NCBI RefSeq assembly: GCF_963677845.1
Contig: NZ_OY782498.1
Location: forward strand, 1,046,001 to 1,110,000
Source: an uncultured Pseudodesulfovibrio sp.
GTDB taxonomy: Bacteria; Desulfobacterota; Desulfovibrionia; Desulfovibrionales; Desulfovibrionaceae
Direction: 5' to 3'
Length of the DNA: 64,000 nucleotides
Position numbers and translations under genes: made by a program. Below are positions 8,141-16,605 of the stretch, piece after piece. The stretch's first letter is position 1. Every line of letters begins with the position of its first letter. The notes under the pieces were generated by a model. That model saw only the letters and a list, made by a program, of their open reading frames with translations, had not been told where the DNA came from and did no database searches.

Positions 8141-9506
8141 TGAATTAAAAATGACTCCCAAGCCGAATTATGTGTCGACCACCAACGCGTGCAAGTTGTG
8201 CACACCGCTGGGTGCGTCCCTTGCCTTTCGGGGCGTCGAAGGCGCGATACCGTTTTTGCATGGTTCCCAGGGATGCGCCACCTATATGCGTCGGTACATT
8301 ATCTCCCATTTTCGTGAACCTGTGGATATTGCGTCATCAGCCTTGGGTGAAAAGAACGCCATCTACGGCGGTGGCCCGAATCTTAAGAAGGGCATTCTCA
8401 ATGTCATTAAGAAGTATGAGCCGTCACTGGTGGGTGTGGCTACGACCTGTCTGACCGAAACCATCGGTGACGATGTACCTATGATTCTCAATGAATTCCG
8501 GGACGAGTTCGGTGACCTTGATTTGCCCGAACTGGTGAACGTGTCCACACCTAGCTATAACGGCACCCACATTGATGGCTGGCATGGTGCAGTTCGTTCC
8601 TTGGCGGAACAGCTCTGCATGACTAAAGCCGAAGAAACCAATCAGGTGAATATTCTGCCCAACATGGTTTCTTGTGAGGATGTCCGCCACCTCAAGGAGA
8701 TTTGTCGAGATTTCTTTGTCGGTGCCACTATTCTGCCCGATATTTCGGAAACATTGGATGGTCCGATTTTGGAGGACTATGTCAAAATCCCGTCCGGAGG
8801 CACCCCGCTCGACAGGATAAAGACCATGTCAGGCTCTTTGGCAACTATCGAGTTCGGCCGCTGCCTGCCAAAGGAAACCGGTGGTACCAGTCTGGAAAAA
8901 CGATTTGGTGTCATCAATCATCGCATAGGCCTACCTATGGGCCTGCGTGAATCCGATGTTTTTTTCGAAACGTTGGAGACCATTTCCGGTACTCCCATGC
9001 CACGTCATTACGAACTTGAGCGGGGGCGTCTCATCGATGCTTATGTAGACGGCCACAAGTACGTGTTTGGCAAACGGGCAGTGGTTTATGGCGAGGAAGA
9101 CTTCGTTGTGGGGCTGACTGCCTTTTTGGCAGAGATCGGCCTTGATGTCGTTTTGGCCGGAACCGGCTCTCGTAAAAAGGGATTATCCGAGGCCATTGCC
9201 CGAGTTACTGACGGTGTGGCTCGTGTGACTCCCCAAGTGCGTGAAGGCGTTGATTTTCACGACATCGCTGAAGAGGCAGAAGACCTTGCTCCAGACCTGC
9301 TCATGGGACATTCCAAAGGGTACAAATACGCCAAGGCATGGGGGATTCCCCTTATTCGTGTGGGTTTCCCTATCCATGACCGTTTTGGAGGCCAACGTAT
9401 CCAACATCTTGGGTACAAGGGCGCGCAAAATCTCTTCGACCGCGTGGTTAACACAGTTATAGAGAGGAAGCAGTCTGACAGTTCTATAGGCTACGGATAT
9501 ATTTAG
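8133..9506 (+). CDS. nifN: FeMo-cofactor scaffold protein NifN
   Basis: This is the beta-like partner of NifE, a NifK homologue of 457 residues. The start at 8133 (MSNELKMTPK) was chosen because AAGGAGG sits 7 bases upstream and the N-terminus then matches NifK-type beginnings. The frame is open further upstream, but that part overlaps nifE. Cysteines at NACKLCTPLGAS, HGSQGCATYMRRY and TTCLTETIGDD mirror the P-cluster positions of NifK. In some Clostridia NifN is fused to NifB; here nifB is a separate gene 32 bases downstream. Confidence 0.96.
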   Translation: MSNELKMTPKPNYVSTTNACKLCTPLGASLAFRGVEGAIPFLHGSQGCATYMRRYIISHFREPVDIASSALGEKNAIYGGGPNLKKGILNVIKKYEPSLVGVATTCLTETIGDDVPMILNEFRDEFGDLDLPELVNVSTPSYNGTHIDGWHGAVRSLAEQLCMTKAEETNQVNILPNMVSCEDVRHLKEICRDFFVGATILPDISETLDGPILEDYVKIPSGGTPLDRIKTMSGSLATIEFGRCLPKETGGTSLEKRFGVINHRIGLPMGLRESDVFFETLETISGTPMPRHYELERGRLIDAYVDGHKYVFGKRAVVYGEEDFVVGLTAFLAEIGLDVVLAGTGSRKKGLSEAIARVTDGVARVTPQVREGVDFHDIAEEAEDLAPDLLMGHSKGYKYAKAWGIPLIRVGFPIHDRFGGQRIQHLGYKGAQNLFDRVVNTVIERKQSDSSIGYGYI

Positions 9507-9538
9507 AAATTCACTCCATTATGAAAAGGAGCATCGAT

Positions 9539-10810
9539 ATGAGCGTCAAGGACATCTCCAAGCACCCCTGTTTCAACAAGGAGACTGCCGGAAGTTGCGG
9601 TCGTGTACATTTGCCTGTGGCTCCCAAGTGCAATATTCAATGTAACTATTGCAATCGTAAATATGATTGTGTGAATGAGTCCCGTCCTGGTGTGACCAGT
9701 GGAGTCCTCAAACCGTATCAGGCCGCTGAGTATATGGAGAAGGTGCTTGAAAAGGAACCGCGCATTACCGTGGCTGGTATAGCCGGTCCCGGCGACCCGT
9801 TTGCCAATCCGATAGAAACCATAGAGACCATGCGTCTGTTGAATGAAAAATATCCGCACCTGCTGTTTTGTCTATCGAGCAACGGTATGGGCATACTGCC
9901 GTATCTGGATGATATTGCCGAATTGGGGGTGTCTCATGTCACCATCACCATTTCTGCCGTTGATCCGAAAATCGGCGCAAAGATTTATGCATGGGTCAAG
10001 GACGGCAACGTTGTCTACCACGGGGAGAAGGGGGCGGAAATTCTTCTTCATCGTCAGATTGCAGCGATTAAGGGGCTCAAGGAGCGTGGCATTGTGGTCA
10101 AGGTCAACTCCATCATTATTCCCGGTGTCAATGATGAGCATGTTGTTGAAGTTGCCAAGGTTGTCTCAGCGTTGGGTGCTGACATCCAGAATATGATTCC
10201 CATTAAGCCTACGGCAGACACGCCATTTGCCGGAGTAATTGAACCGGGACGTGAGACCGTTGGCCCTTTGCGCAAGGACGCAGGCGAGTTCATTGAACAG
10301 ATGACACATTGTAAACGTTGTCGTGCCGATGCTGTTGGATTGCTCGGTGATGACAAATCCGCTTCATTGTGCGGGACGCTCAAGGCGTGCTCCAAGCTCA
10401 AACCGCTTGAAGTCAAAATGGCGCGTCCATACGTGGCGGTTGCTACTCGTGAGGGGATGCTTGTTAATCAGCATCTCGGCGAAGCAAAAGCCTTTCAGAT
10501 TTGGGCAGAGTCCGACGCAGGTGGTTTTCGCATGGTCGAAGAACGTCAGGCTCCCAACGTCGGATGTGGTCCCCAACGGTGGGCAGATTTGGCCGAATTG
10601 CTCCGTGATTGTCGGGCTGTCTTGGCGGTTGCCATCGGTGAGACTTCACAAATGCTTTTGGAAGAGCATGGTATCAAAACGCATGTGGTAGATGGTTTTA
10701 TAGAGGACGCATTGCGATTTGTTTTTGAAGGTGGGGATCTCAATGCCCTGAAGGTTCGGCGAAGTGGCATAGGCAGCGCATGTGCCGGTGGAGGCGTTGG
10801 GTGCGGATAA
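9539..10810 (+). CDS. nifB: FeMo-cofactor biosynthesis radical-SAM protein NifB
   Basis: NifB fuses two [4Fe-4S] clusters and inserts carbide and sulfur to make NifB-co. The 423-residue protein has HPCF (residues 9-12, cluster ligand region), the radical-SAM loop C31-x3-C35-x2-C38, NESRPGV, GIAGPGDP, and CKRCRADAVGLLGDD. A C-terminal NifX-like domain starts near residue 290 (VAVATREGMLVNQHLGEA). It ends in a Gly/Cys tail (ACAGGGVGCG). The ATG at 9539 was preferred over 9521 because AAAAGGAG sits 7 bases before it. It is the intact counterpart of the cysteine-less paralogue at 4758. Confidence 0.97.
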   Translation: MSVKDISKHPCFNKETAGSCGRVHLPVAPKCNIQCNYCNRKYDCVNESRPGVTSGVLKPYQAAEYMEKVLEKEPRITVAGIAGPGDPFANPIETIETMRLLNEKYPHLLFCLSSNGMGILPYLDDIAELGVSHVTITISAVDPKIGAKIYAWVKDGNVVYHGEKGAEILLHRQIAAIKGLKERGIVVKVNSIIIPGVNDEHVVEVAKVVSALGADIQNMIPIKPTADTPFAGVIEPGRETVGPLRKDAGEFIEQMTHCKRCRADAVGLLGDDKSASLCGTLKACSKLKPLEVKMARPYVAVATREGMLVNQHLGEAKAFQIWAESDAGGFRMVEERQAPNVGCGPQRWADLAELLRDCRAVLAVAIGETSQMLLEEHGIKTHVVDGFIEDALRFVFEGGDLNALKVRRSGIGSACAGGGVGCG

Positions 10811-10835
10811 GAAGATGAATACGTCAATAAAAAAC

Positions 10836-10868
10836 GGCAGGCTCCAGCAATCATTGCTGGAGCCTGCC
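10836..10868. terminator. Bidirectional terminator between nifB and nifA
   Basis: A perfect 15-bp stem (GGCAGGCTCCAGCAA and its complement) has a 3-base loop. On the plus strand TGTTTG follows; on the minus strand the complement of the upstream A run gives a T tract. It separates the convergent nifB and nifA genes and can serve both. Confidence 0.85.
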
Positions 10869-10899
10869 TGTTTGTGGGGATGGAGGTATGGCAGAAATA

Positions 10900-12483
10900 T
10901 TATTGAGCGGCTTCCTTCATGCGTCTGAGTTGTGCGCGTCCTTCTGCAATCATGCTTTCCAGACCGTACTTTTTAACTCGATATCCCATTTGCCGCGCCG
11001 ATAGACCAAGGGCCTCGGCAGCTTTGTATTGGAGCCAGCCGGTCCTTTCCAGGGCGGCCAGGATTTCGTTGCGTTCTACTTCTTTGAGGGAGGTGTAATG
11101 CGTGGGCACCTCAGAAGTGTGATAGATTTTTTGGACAGCATCTGTTTGACCTGGCGAGAGGTAGGATTTGAGGAATTCCAGACTGATTCGTTCAGAGTCG
11201 GACATGATAACCAATCGTTCAATAAGATTCTGCATTTCTCGGACATTGCCAGGCCAGTCGTAGCGGATCAGTGCGTCGAGTGCTGCCGCTGTGAAATGGA
11301 TTGAACGGCCATAGTCGTCCGCCATTTTGTAGAGAAAATGGTTGAGCAGGCCGGTGATATCTTCTTTGCGCTCTCTGAGAGCCGGGACGTGAAGAGGAAA
11401 TACGTTGAGGCGATAGTAAAGATCAAGACGGAACTCTCCGTGTTCCACAAGCTCGCCAAGGTCACGGTTGGTCGCGGCCAGTATACGTACATCAATGGTT
11501 CGGGTGCGGTTGCTACCGAGTCGCTCCAGTTCCTTATCTTGCAAAACACGCAAGAGTTTTGCCTGCAGAGCAATAGGTAATTCCCCAATCTCATCAAGAA
11601 AAATGGTACCACTGTCTGCTTCTTCGAATCGCCCTGGCCGGGAGCCGGTCGCGCCGGTAAAGGCTCCTTTTTCGTGACCGAACAGCTCCGATTCCAGTAA
11701 GTTCTCTGGAATAGAAGCGCAGTTAATTTTGATAAAAGGATATCCCTTGCGTTCGGATAGTTCGTGGACGATCTGGGCAATAAGTGTTTTGCCAACGCCA
11801 GATTCACCGAGCAACAGAACGGTCGCTCGGGTAGGGGAGACTTTTTCCATCTGTCGTTGCACTTCGACCATGGGAGCACTTTCACCGACGATGTATGGGC
11901 CTTTGGTGTTTTTTGAAATTTGATATTTAAGTGATGTGTTCTCACGTTTGAGGACTGCTTCACGTTTCATGATTTTTTCGTTCAAACTAATGAATTGGCC
12001 GATGAGGGTGGCGACAACCTTAAGGAAATCTATGTCCTCGTCAAAAGAGATGTCGTCCTCGAATAACCGGTCGACATTGAGTACGCCGATGGGATCGCCA
12101 TGCAGAATGATAGGAACGCCAATGAATGAGATCATGCCTCGCTGGATTTTACGCGCCCCGGTTTTGTCGAGGAACAGCGGTTCCTTGCTGATATCTGGTA
12201 CATAAAATGGTTCACCTGTCTGGAAAATGCGCCCGGTCACACCTTCATCCAGTCGATAAACACCGCGTTCTTTTTCCCCTGCTGTCAGACCGTAGGATGC
12301 GTTAATGGACAATTGCCCGGTCTCCGGATCGTACAGCGTCACGGTCGCGCGTTGCATGCTTAACTGTTCGGACATGATACGTAGTACGCCATCCAGTGCC
12401 GACTCCAGGTTTAGAGCCGTGTCTATGGCTTGGCAGATGGCAAGTAACGCCGAATTTTTCAATCCGTATACTGTTGGAAGCAT
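10900..12483 (-). CDS. nifA: Nif-specific sigma-54 activator NifA
   Basis: NifA turns on nif genes with sigma-54 RNA polymerase. It is about 527 residues when started at the first in-frame ATG (12483). Order: N-terminal GAF domain (about residues 15-160), a linker, then an AAA+ domain with Walker A GESGVGKT, the sigma-54 contact motif EKGAFTGA, Walker [11 protein letters not shown] and [11 protein letters not shown]. It ends in a Fis-type HTH ([21 protein letters not shown]). The frame stays open nine codons further to a TTG at 12510, but that stretch is the sigma-54 promoter itself. No Cys-rich interdomain linker of the O2-sensing rhizobial type is seen. No ribosome site precedes the ATG, see the promoter entry. 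Confidence 0.94.
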   Translation of the reverse strand: MLPTVYGLKNSALLAICQAIDTALNLESALDGVLRIMSEQLSMQRATVTLYDPETGQLSINASYGLTAGEKERGVYRLDEGVTGRIFQTGEPFYVPDISKEPLFLDKTGARKIQRGMISFIGVPIILHGDPIGVLNVDRLFEDDISFDEDIDFLKVVATLIGQFISLNEKIMKREAVLKRENTSLKYQISKNTKGPYIVGESAPMVEVQRQMEKVSPTRATVLLLGESGVGKTLIAQIVHELSERKGYPFIKINCASIPENLLESELFGHEKGAFTGATGSRPGRFEEADSGTIFLDEIGELPIALQAKLLRVLQDKELERLGSNRTRTIDVRILAATNRDLGELVEHGEFRLDLYYRLNVFPLHVPALRERKEDITGLLNHFLYKMADDYGRSIHFTAAALDALIRYDWPGNVREMQNLIERLVIMSDSERISLEFLKSYLSPGQTDAVQKIYHTSEVPTHYTSLKEVERNEILAALERTGWLQYKAAEALGLSARQMGYRVKKYGLESMIAEGRAQLRRMKEAAQ

Positions 12484-12494
12484 ACTTCGACAAA

Positions 12495-12510
12495 GCAAGC
12501 ATGGTGCCAA
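12495..12510 (-). promoter_or_regulatory. Sigma-54 (-24/-12) promoter of nifA
   Basis: On the minus strand TTGGCAC-CATGC-TTGC matches the sigma-54 consensus YTGGCAC-N5-TTGC, with exactly 10 bases between GG (12508-12507) and GC (12496-12495). Counting 12 bases from GC puts +1 at 12483, which is the A of the first in-frame nifA ATG. The message would then be leaderless, or translation starts at a later codon such as the TTG at 12462. Confidence 0.72.
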
Positions 12511-12573
12511 TAGTTGATTTGATGATAAGTATGTTATTTCAATATGTTACTCCTTTTAGGCGAATGGAAGGTA

Positions 12574-12587
12574 TGACAATATTGTCA
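12574..12587. promoter_or_regulatory. Perfect 14-bp palindrome upstream of nifA (candidate activator site)
   Basis: TGACAATATTGTCA is a perfect palindrome centred about 98 bases upstream of the predicted sigma-54 start of nifA, a typical distance for an enhancer-bound activator. It does not fit the classical NifA site TGT-N10-ACA. On the minus strand it overlaps a perfect TTGACA -35 hexamer, but no good -10 lies 16-18 bases beyond. The binding protein is unknown. Confidence 0.45.
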
Positions 12588-12872
12588 ATGCGTAAAAGGA
12601 GAGTAGACAAAGATGGGATTAGGACAGTTTTTTATTACTATTCCTAGAGCCGTGTCCGCTATATGTCCGTTCAGCTTTTGACGCCATGCAGAATGAGTTA
12701 CAAACCGCGCCTCATGCACACTATACTTCTGTCTCAGTGAAAACGCTTGGCGACGAGTAAGCCTTTAGTTTTAGATGGTTATATTTATTCTTGTGCTGAA
12801 TGCCCTCAAGAATGGCATTCAAGACGGCGTGGGCTCGATTTATTTCAAGTTCCACTATCATATTCCTTAAGT

Positions 12873-12913
12873 AAAAGGTCCGTTTAGCTGAAAAGCTAGG
12901 TGGTCCTTTTTTT
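12873..12913 (+). terminator. Orphan intrinsic terminator (plus strand)
   Basis: A long hairpin with a GAAA tetraloop (TAGCT-GAAA-AGCTA core, outer AAAAGG / CCTTTT, one T-T mismatch and three G-T pairs) is followed by seven T. No gene reads into it on the plus strand, so it may end a small RNA transcribed from 12.6-12.87 kb or be left from lost DNA. Confidence 0.65.
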
Positions 12914-13168
12914 GTAGGTCTCTTGCCATGGAGTGCTTTTGATTAAAGTCGCATATGATAATGATCAAAGGCGGTTCTGTGTGGCTGTTGAGCGTGGAGG
13001 ATTAGCCGGAGCCGTTTGAATTGTTCATTTCTGGTCTTTTTTGCGGCTACGGACCATTGGGGGGATTTCCAGATTAGCTATGCTTAACTTCTATATTTTC
13101 AAAACATAGTAGACGTTTCTTTTTTGTTATTTATTGTTTTGTTGAATTAATCAGCAGGAGGATCATAG

Positions 13169-13378
13169 ATGTCAAGATTATTAAATACGATTAAGGCTGC
13201 AAAATATTTAGGGCTGTGTCCCGGGACTCTTGAGGTTTGGCGCTGCCATGGTCGTGGGCCGAGGTATTCCAAATTGGGGAGGCGGGTGATGTACGAACAG
13301 ACAGATTTGGATCAGTTTGTTCTTTGGGGAAAGGTTCACACTACAGATTCTATCGGTATGAAGGATACCTCTTTGTAA
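13169..13378 (+). CDS. AlpA/excisionase-like helix-turn-helix protein
   Basis: This is a 69-residue DNA-binding protein with the winged-HTH pattern of MerR/excisionase-like proteins. IKAAKYLGLCPGTLEVWR forms the helices and GPRYSKLGRRVMYEQTDLDQFV the wing and end. Such proteins act as excisionases or regulators in integrated elements. AGCAGGAGG precedes the ATG. It stands in AT-rich DNA before a ParA/RHH pair, together resembling part of a plasmid or integrated element; no integrase is next to it. Confidence 0.72.
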   Translation: MSRLLNTIKAAKYLGLCPGTLEVWRCHGRGPRYSKLGRRVMYEQTDLDQFVLWGKVHTTDSIGMKDTSL

Positions 13379-13448
13379 GAATAAGTAGAAATTTATGTTG
13401 ATGAGAGATGAAAGTGCGTTGGGGAATGTATTGTGTAAAAAAATATTT

Positions 13449-13472
13449 AATTTAGTAATTTAGTATTTAAAT
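13449..13472. repeat. AT-rich tandem repeat upstream of parA (candidate operator/centromere)
   Basis: AATTTAGT is repeated twice back to back (13449-13456 and 13457-13464), then the related ATTTAAAT follows. It lies 60-80 bases before parA in very AT-rich DNA. Ribbon-helix-helix partners of small ParA proteins bind short tandem repeats at such positions. The function here is inferred from position only. Confidence 0.35.
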
Positions 13473-13531
13473 AGTTGTTTGTTCTTTAATATATATAATT
13501 ATGTAATTCAATAAATAATAAATTTGGTAAT

Positions 13532-14278
13532 ATGATGACAAGAATTATTTCAATAATTAATCAAAAAGGTGGAGTAGGTAAAACGACTATCGCGCTTAAC
13601 ATGGCGCATGGTTTTGTGCGTGAAGGTAAAAAAGTTCTTGCAGTCGACAATGATCCACAGGGTAATTTAACAAATTCATTGTTGATCAATGAAGAGATTA
13701 GATGTTTTTCGGCAAGTTTGTATAATGGTAAAGTGAATAAATTACAATCGGTCAATGGCCATATGGGGATTATGGCCGGGGACTCTAAATTAGAGATAGT
13801 TCAATATAACGAACAAAGTCCTTTGAGATTTTCATCTGTATTAACAAAGATTAAACAGAAGCATATATTCGATTATATTTTGATAGATAGTAGCCCTCAA
13901 ATAACAAATTTGACCTTTGCGAGTATTATGGCTGCAGACAATTTGCTTTTCCCGTTGCAGCCATCAAAGTTCGGCTTAGATGGTCTTAAAAAAGTGCTTA
14001 TGGCGGTTGCCAAAATGAAATCTACCGGGGCGACAAAAGCGGCTGTTCTGGGGGTTGTAATGAATTTAGTGAATCGGACAAAGTTGCATAGACAGACAAT
14101 CTTGGCACTGAAGAAGCGATATCCTCGCGACGTAATGGATTGCGTCATACACAGGCGAACAGCGTACGAAGAGTCGCCAATTAAGGGCCAAAGTATTTGG
14201 GAATATGGGAAAGATGAACGAGCTCAGATTGAGATGAGTGCGTTTATGCGTGAAATTTTGAAGAGGTTGGAGGATTAG
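13532..14278 (+). CDS. ParA-family partition ATPase (small, type Ib-like)
   Basis: This 248-residue ParA/Soj-type ATPase has a deviant Walker A KGGVGKTT at residues 12-19, DNDPQGN (about 40-46) and DYILIDSSP (about 113-121). It lacks the N-terminal HTH domain of P1-type ParA, so it resembles type Ib proteins that work with a small ribbon-helix-helix partner. Exactly such a gene follows 2 bases after its stop. Codon use is AT-rich compared with the nif genes, a sign of horizontal origin. It could stabilise a plasmid or an integrative element; no replication gene is visible. Confidence 0.85.
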   Translation: MMTRIISIINQKGGVGKTTIALNMAHGFVREGKKVLAVDNDPQGNLTNSLLINEEIRCFSASLYNGKVNKLQSVNGHMGIMAGDSKLEIVQYNEQSPLRFSSVLTKIKQKHIFDYILIDSSPQITNLTFASIMAADNLLFPLQPSKFGLDGLKKVLMAVAKMKSTGATKAAVLGVVMNLVNRTKLHRQTILALKKRYPRDVMDCVIHRRTAYEESPIKGQSIWEYGKDERAQIEMSAFMREILKRLED

Positions 14279-14280
14279 TT

Positions 14281-14589
14281 GTGACAAATGATGGGAAAGA
14301 TTTTATTGATGATATTAATCTGGATTTGGATTTGGATAGGGTAGAGAGTGTGGCTGATTGTGGTTGTCTTATCATTGCGAAGTCTATGCCTAGAGATTTA
14401 AAGGAGCAGCATAGAGCTGCGAAAAAGGTTGAGCGTGGTCCTTTAAAAAATCAGACATACACGATTCCTGAAATGGTTATTGAAGAATTGAGACAATATG
14501 TACTGGCAAAAAAGATGGCTGGCGATAAAATTAATGCAAGTAGGGTGGTCGTCGAAGGAATAAAGCTATATTTGCAGAAATATACCTAA
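14281..14589 (+). CDS. Small ribbon-helix-helix-like partner of ParA
   Basis: This is a 102-residue protein starting at GTG with GGAGG 7 bases upstream inside the end of parA. The N-terminus is acidic (DDINLDLDLDRVES). The C-terminal half (QTYTIPEMVIEELRQYV, then INASRVVVEGIKLYLQKY) has the strand-helix-helix pattern of ParG/Omega/CopG proteins. With the upstream ParA it forms a likely type Ib partition pair. The family is inferred from pattern and position rather than from clear identity. Confidence 0.65.
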   Translation: MTNDGKDFIDDINLDLDLDRVESVADCGCLIIAKSMPRDLKEQHRAAKKVERGPLKNQTYTIPEMVIEELRQYVLAKKMAGDKINASRVVVEGIKLYLQKYT

Positions 14590-14833
14590 GTGAGTTTTTT
14601 TGCCTATACGCTGGGAGTATTGAGTTGTTTTTTTAGCTTGTTAGGATGAAATTGTCAGACGAATAAAATGGACCAATGGTGCCGAGTGGTTGAATAAAGT
14701 TGACGTGGATTATTAGGTCAATGACAGTGGGGAAGGTAAGAGTAAAGATGGGCACATGCGGCGTCGTTTCATGACAAAAAAGTCGATGGGGTGCTTTCTT
14801 CTCGTTTTTGATTTGCTGCAGAGTTGTGTAAGT

Positions 14834-14941
14834 TGTTAGCAATAGGTTAGAAAAAACGAAAAAGGGTTTAGCGAATTTTTCGCCAAACCCTAGATTTATC
14901 TGGTCGGGATGAGAGGATTTGAACCTCCGATCTTTGCGTCC
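14834..14941. repeat. Left 108-bp direct repeat: broken 3' copy of tRNA-Pro plus terminator (att-like)
   Basis: This stretch aligns without length change to 26437-26544. It includes TGTTAGCAATAGGTTAG, a hairpin terminator, the CCA end and T-arm of tRNA-Pro, and stops in the anticodon stem (GCGTCC). The 5' half of the tRNA is missing, so it is not a functional tRNA. The hairpin stem differs from the right copy but stays paired. It is interpreted as the displaced 3' end left when an element integrated into the tRNA gene. Confidence 0.8.
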
Positions 14942-15228
14942 AGAGGGCAGAGGGAGGTTTTTTGTGTTTTGAAATTATTGGATTAGTTCTGCAGTGGTTC
15001 CCCTAAAAAAATCGATAATGATCTTCTAAAGGGAACCGTGAGGGGGGACCGTCTCTTATTAATTTAGGAGTAAAAGAAGATGGGATTATAGAGGGGTACT
15101 CGGCTGGGAACTTTTTTTCAGAGAAGGGGATAACTCTTCATGCTTACTGTTTTATACCAATTGTGTTGAAAATATATTTAACGGCGTGCCACATCAAAAA
15201 AGTGTGTGTCGCAGAAAAAAGAAAGCGG
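14942..15228. other. Non-coding stretch at the left inner end of the island
   Basis: Between the broken tRNA copy and the histidine kinase I see no gene. A GGTTCCC / GGGAACC inverted pair (about 14997-15035) lies close to the repeat and could be an arm-type recombinase site, which is only a guess. Confidence 0.35.
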
Positions 15229-16605
15229 TTAACCTGCGGGCAACGTAATTGTCATGTGGAAGCCGGTTTCATTGCTGGCAGCCTGCATGGTTCCTTTGTG
15301 TTCTTCGACGATTTTTCGAGCAAAGGCCAGGCCGAGACCGGTGCCTTCCACCGTATCATATCCAAGTCTTTTGAATGGGATGAAAATCGTTTCAAGTTCA
15401 TTTTTCGAGAGTTGCGGATACGGGTTAGAAATCTTTACGTTAACCGTTTTTTCGTCAGATGTGCAATTGATGGTGATGTCACTATGAGCAGGGCTGTATT
15501 TTATAGCGTTGGCAAGGACATTGCCCACGACCATGGTGATATTTTCCTGGTTGCATAGAAGGGGCGTGATTTCAGTTTTGTTGGAAATAATTGAAAGACC
15601 TTTTTCATTGATTTGTGGCTGTAGCATTTCCACAATCTGCTTGACCATGTTGGGGATATTAACCGTATCGATACGTGGTGATGTCTTTTGTAAATCAAGT
15701 TTGGAAAGTTTGAGAATCTTGTCGATAAGTCCATCCATGTGGTCGATTTCCTGCTCCATCTTGTGAACGTGTTTTTTGATACCGTCTGTTCGTCCCGAAG
15801 CCATGCGTTCTTCAATGATCTGTTGGGATATACGAATACGGGCCAGTGGGCTACGTAGTTCGTGAGACAGGTTGGCGGTCAGTTCGCGGCTACCTCTGAC
15901 TATTTTATCGAGACTGTTGGCCATATGGTTGAACGCCTTGGCCAGTGTGCCTACTTCATCTTTTCGATTGTCGTCCACACGGGGCGAAAAATCACCTTGG
16001 GCGATGAGTTCGGCGGATGCTGTCAATTTGTTAATGGGTAGGGTTATCATTCGGGAGACCGGAATGAGCAGGAGTGCGGCAATACCAGACATGAGCAGCA
16101 GGCCATGCATGAGCCATACTTCTTCTTTGCGTTTTTTCCATTCATGGAGAATGTGAATAGATAAAGGCTGCATGGCTGATTCGATTGTGCCTACCATATA
16201 TAGCAATTTTTCGTCTTCGTTTCCCATGAGGTAAAGAGAGTTTCCATTGGAAGTGGTTGTTTCAAATTCTGTCTCTTCTGTTGCGATGAGGGTCACTTTT
16301 TTAGGGGAAGGAGCATTGATGACGGTGCCTTGTGCATCCGTCAGCCATGCCTGACCGTTGAAAGAGCCGGCAAAGATATCCAGTACCGAAGCAAGTCGTT
16401 GTTGTAATTGTGGCGTCATGCTTTTTGTATCACCTATTTCAAGTAGGATGAGCCTTTTGAAGGCCTCAGTGCGTTCGTCGGCATGTCGAGCGAAGGGTGG
16501 GCGGATTTTTCCCAGATGCATCAATATGGCGATGGTCAGGATGGCTGTGCCGAGAACCGCGATAAACGCGAAGAATATTTTGAGATAGAGTCGACTGATC
16601 TTCAT
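15229..16605 (-). CDS. Membrane sensor histidine kinase (EnvZ/CpxA type)
   Basis: This 458-residue two-component sensor has an N-terminal membrane helix (about 9-31), a periplasmic part of some 130 residues and a second helix (about 164-182). A HAMP domain (about 183-235) and an H-box ELTANLSHELRSPLARIRI, whose His is near residue 247, follow. The ATPase domain shows NAIKYSP, and the G-box VEGTGLGLAFARKIVEEH. It overlaps the upstream response-regulator gene by 4 bases. The pair is divergent from an RND efflux operon, so sensing of an envelope stress or a pump substrate is the likely job. It lies inside the putative tRNA-Pro island. Confidence 0.9.
   Translation of the reverse strand: MKISRLYLKIFFAFIAVLGTAILTIAILMHLGKIRPPFARHADERTEAFKRLILLEIGDTKSMTPQLQQRLASVLDIFAGSFNGQAWLTDAQGTVINAPSPKKVTLIATEETEFETTTSNGNSLYLMGNEDEKLLYMVGTIESAMQPLSIHILHEWKKRKEEVWLMHGLLLMSGIAALLLIPVSRMITLPINKLTASAELIAQGDFSPRVDDNRKDEVGTLAKAFNHMANSLDKIVRGSRELTANLSHELRSPLARIRISQQIIEERMASGRTDGIKKHVHKMEQEIDHMDGLIDKILKLSKLDLQKTSPRIDTVNIPNMVKQIVEMLQPQINEKGLSIISNKTEITPLLCNQENITMVVGNVLANAIKYSPAHSDITINCTSDEKTVNVKISNPYPQLSKNELETIFIPFKRLGYDTVEGTGLGLAFARKIVEEHKGTMQAASNETGFHMTITLPAG

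Larger units (their letters stand above)
12512..13168. other. Gene-poor stretch between nifA and the AlpA-like gene
   Basis: This stretch holds the nifA upstream region, including an orphan ribosome-site-like AAAAGGAGT on the minus strand (12551-12559) followed by TTG-AAA-TAA. Near 12686 there is a short open frame ending in HYTSVSVKTLGDE that faintly recalls the end of a tyrosine recombinase, too short to call. A 7-bp hairpin (GAATGCC / GGCATTC, 12798-12820) and then the orphan terminator at 12873 follow. I see no convincing gene. Confidence 0.5.

Noticed and set aside
12484-12510. nifA start at the upstream TTG (12510)
   Set aside because: That stretch coincides with the sigma-54 promoter and has no ribosome site.
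12825-12860. tmRNA-like 3' end (GGCGTGGGCTCGATT)
   Set aside because: The 3' side of the T-stem does not pair, and no tag-peptide frame or tmRNA body is found upstream.
14834-14941. Second tRNA-Pro gene
   Set aside because: Only the 3' half of the tRNA is present; the 5' acceptor strand, D-arm and half of the anticodon arm are missing.
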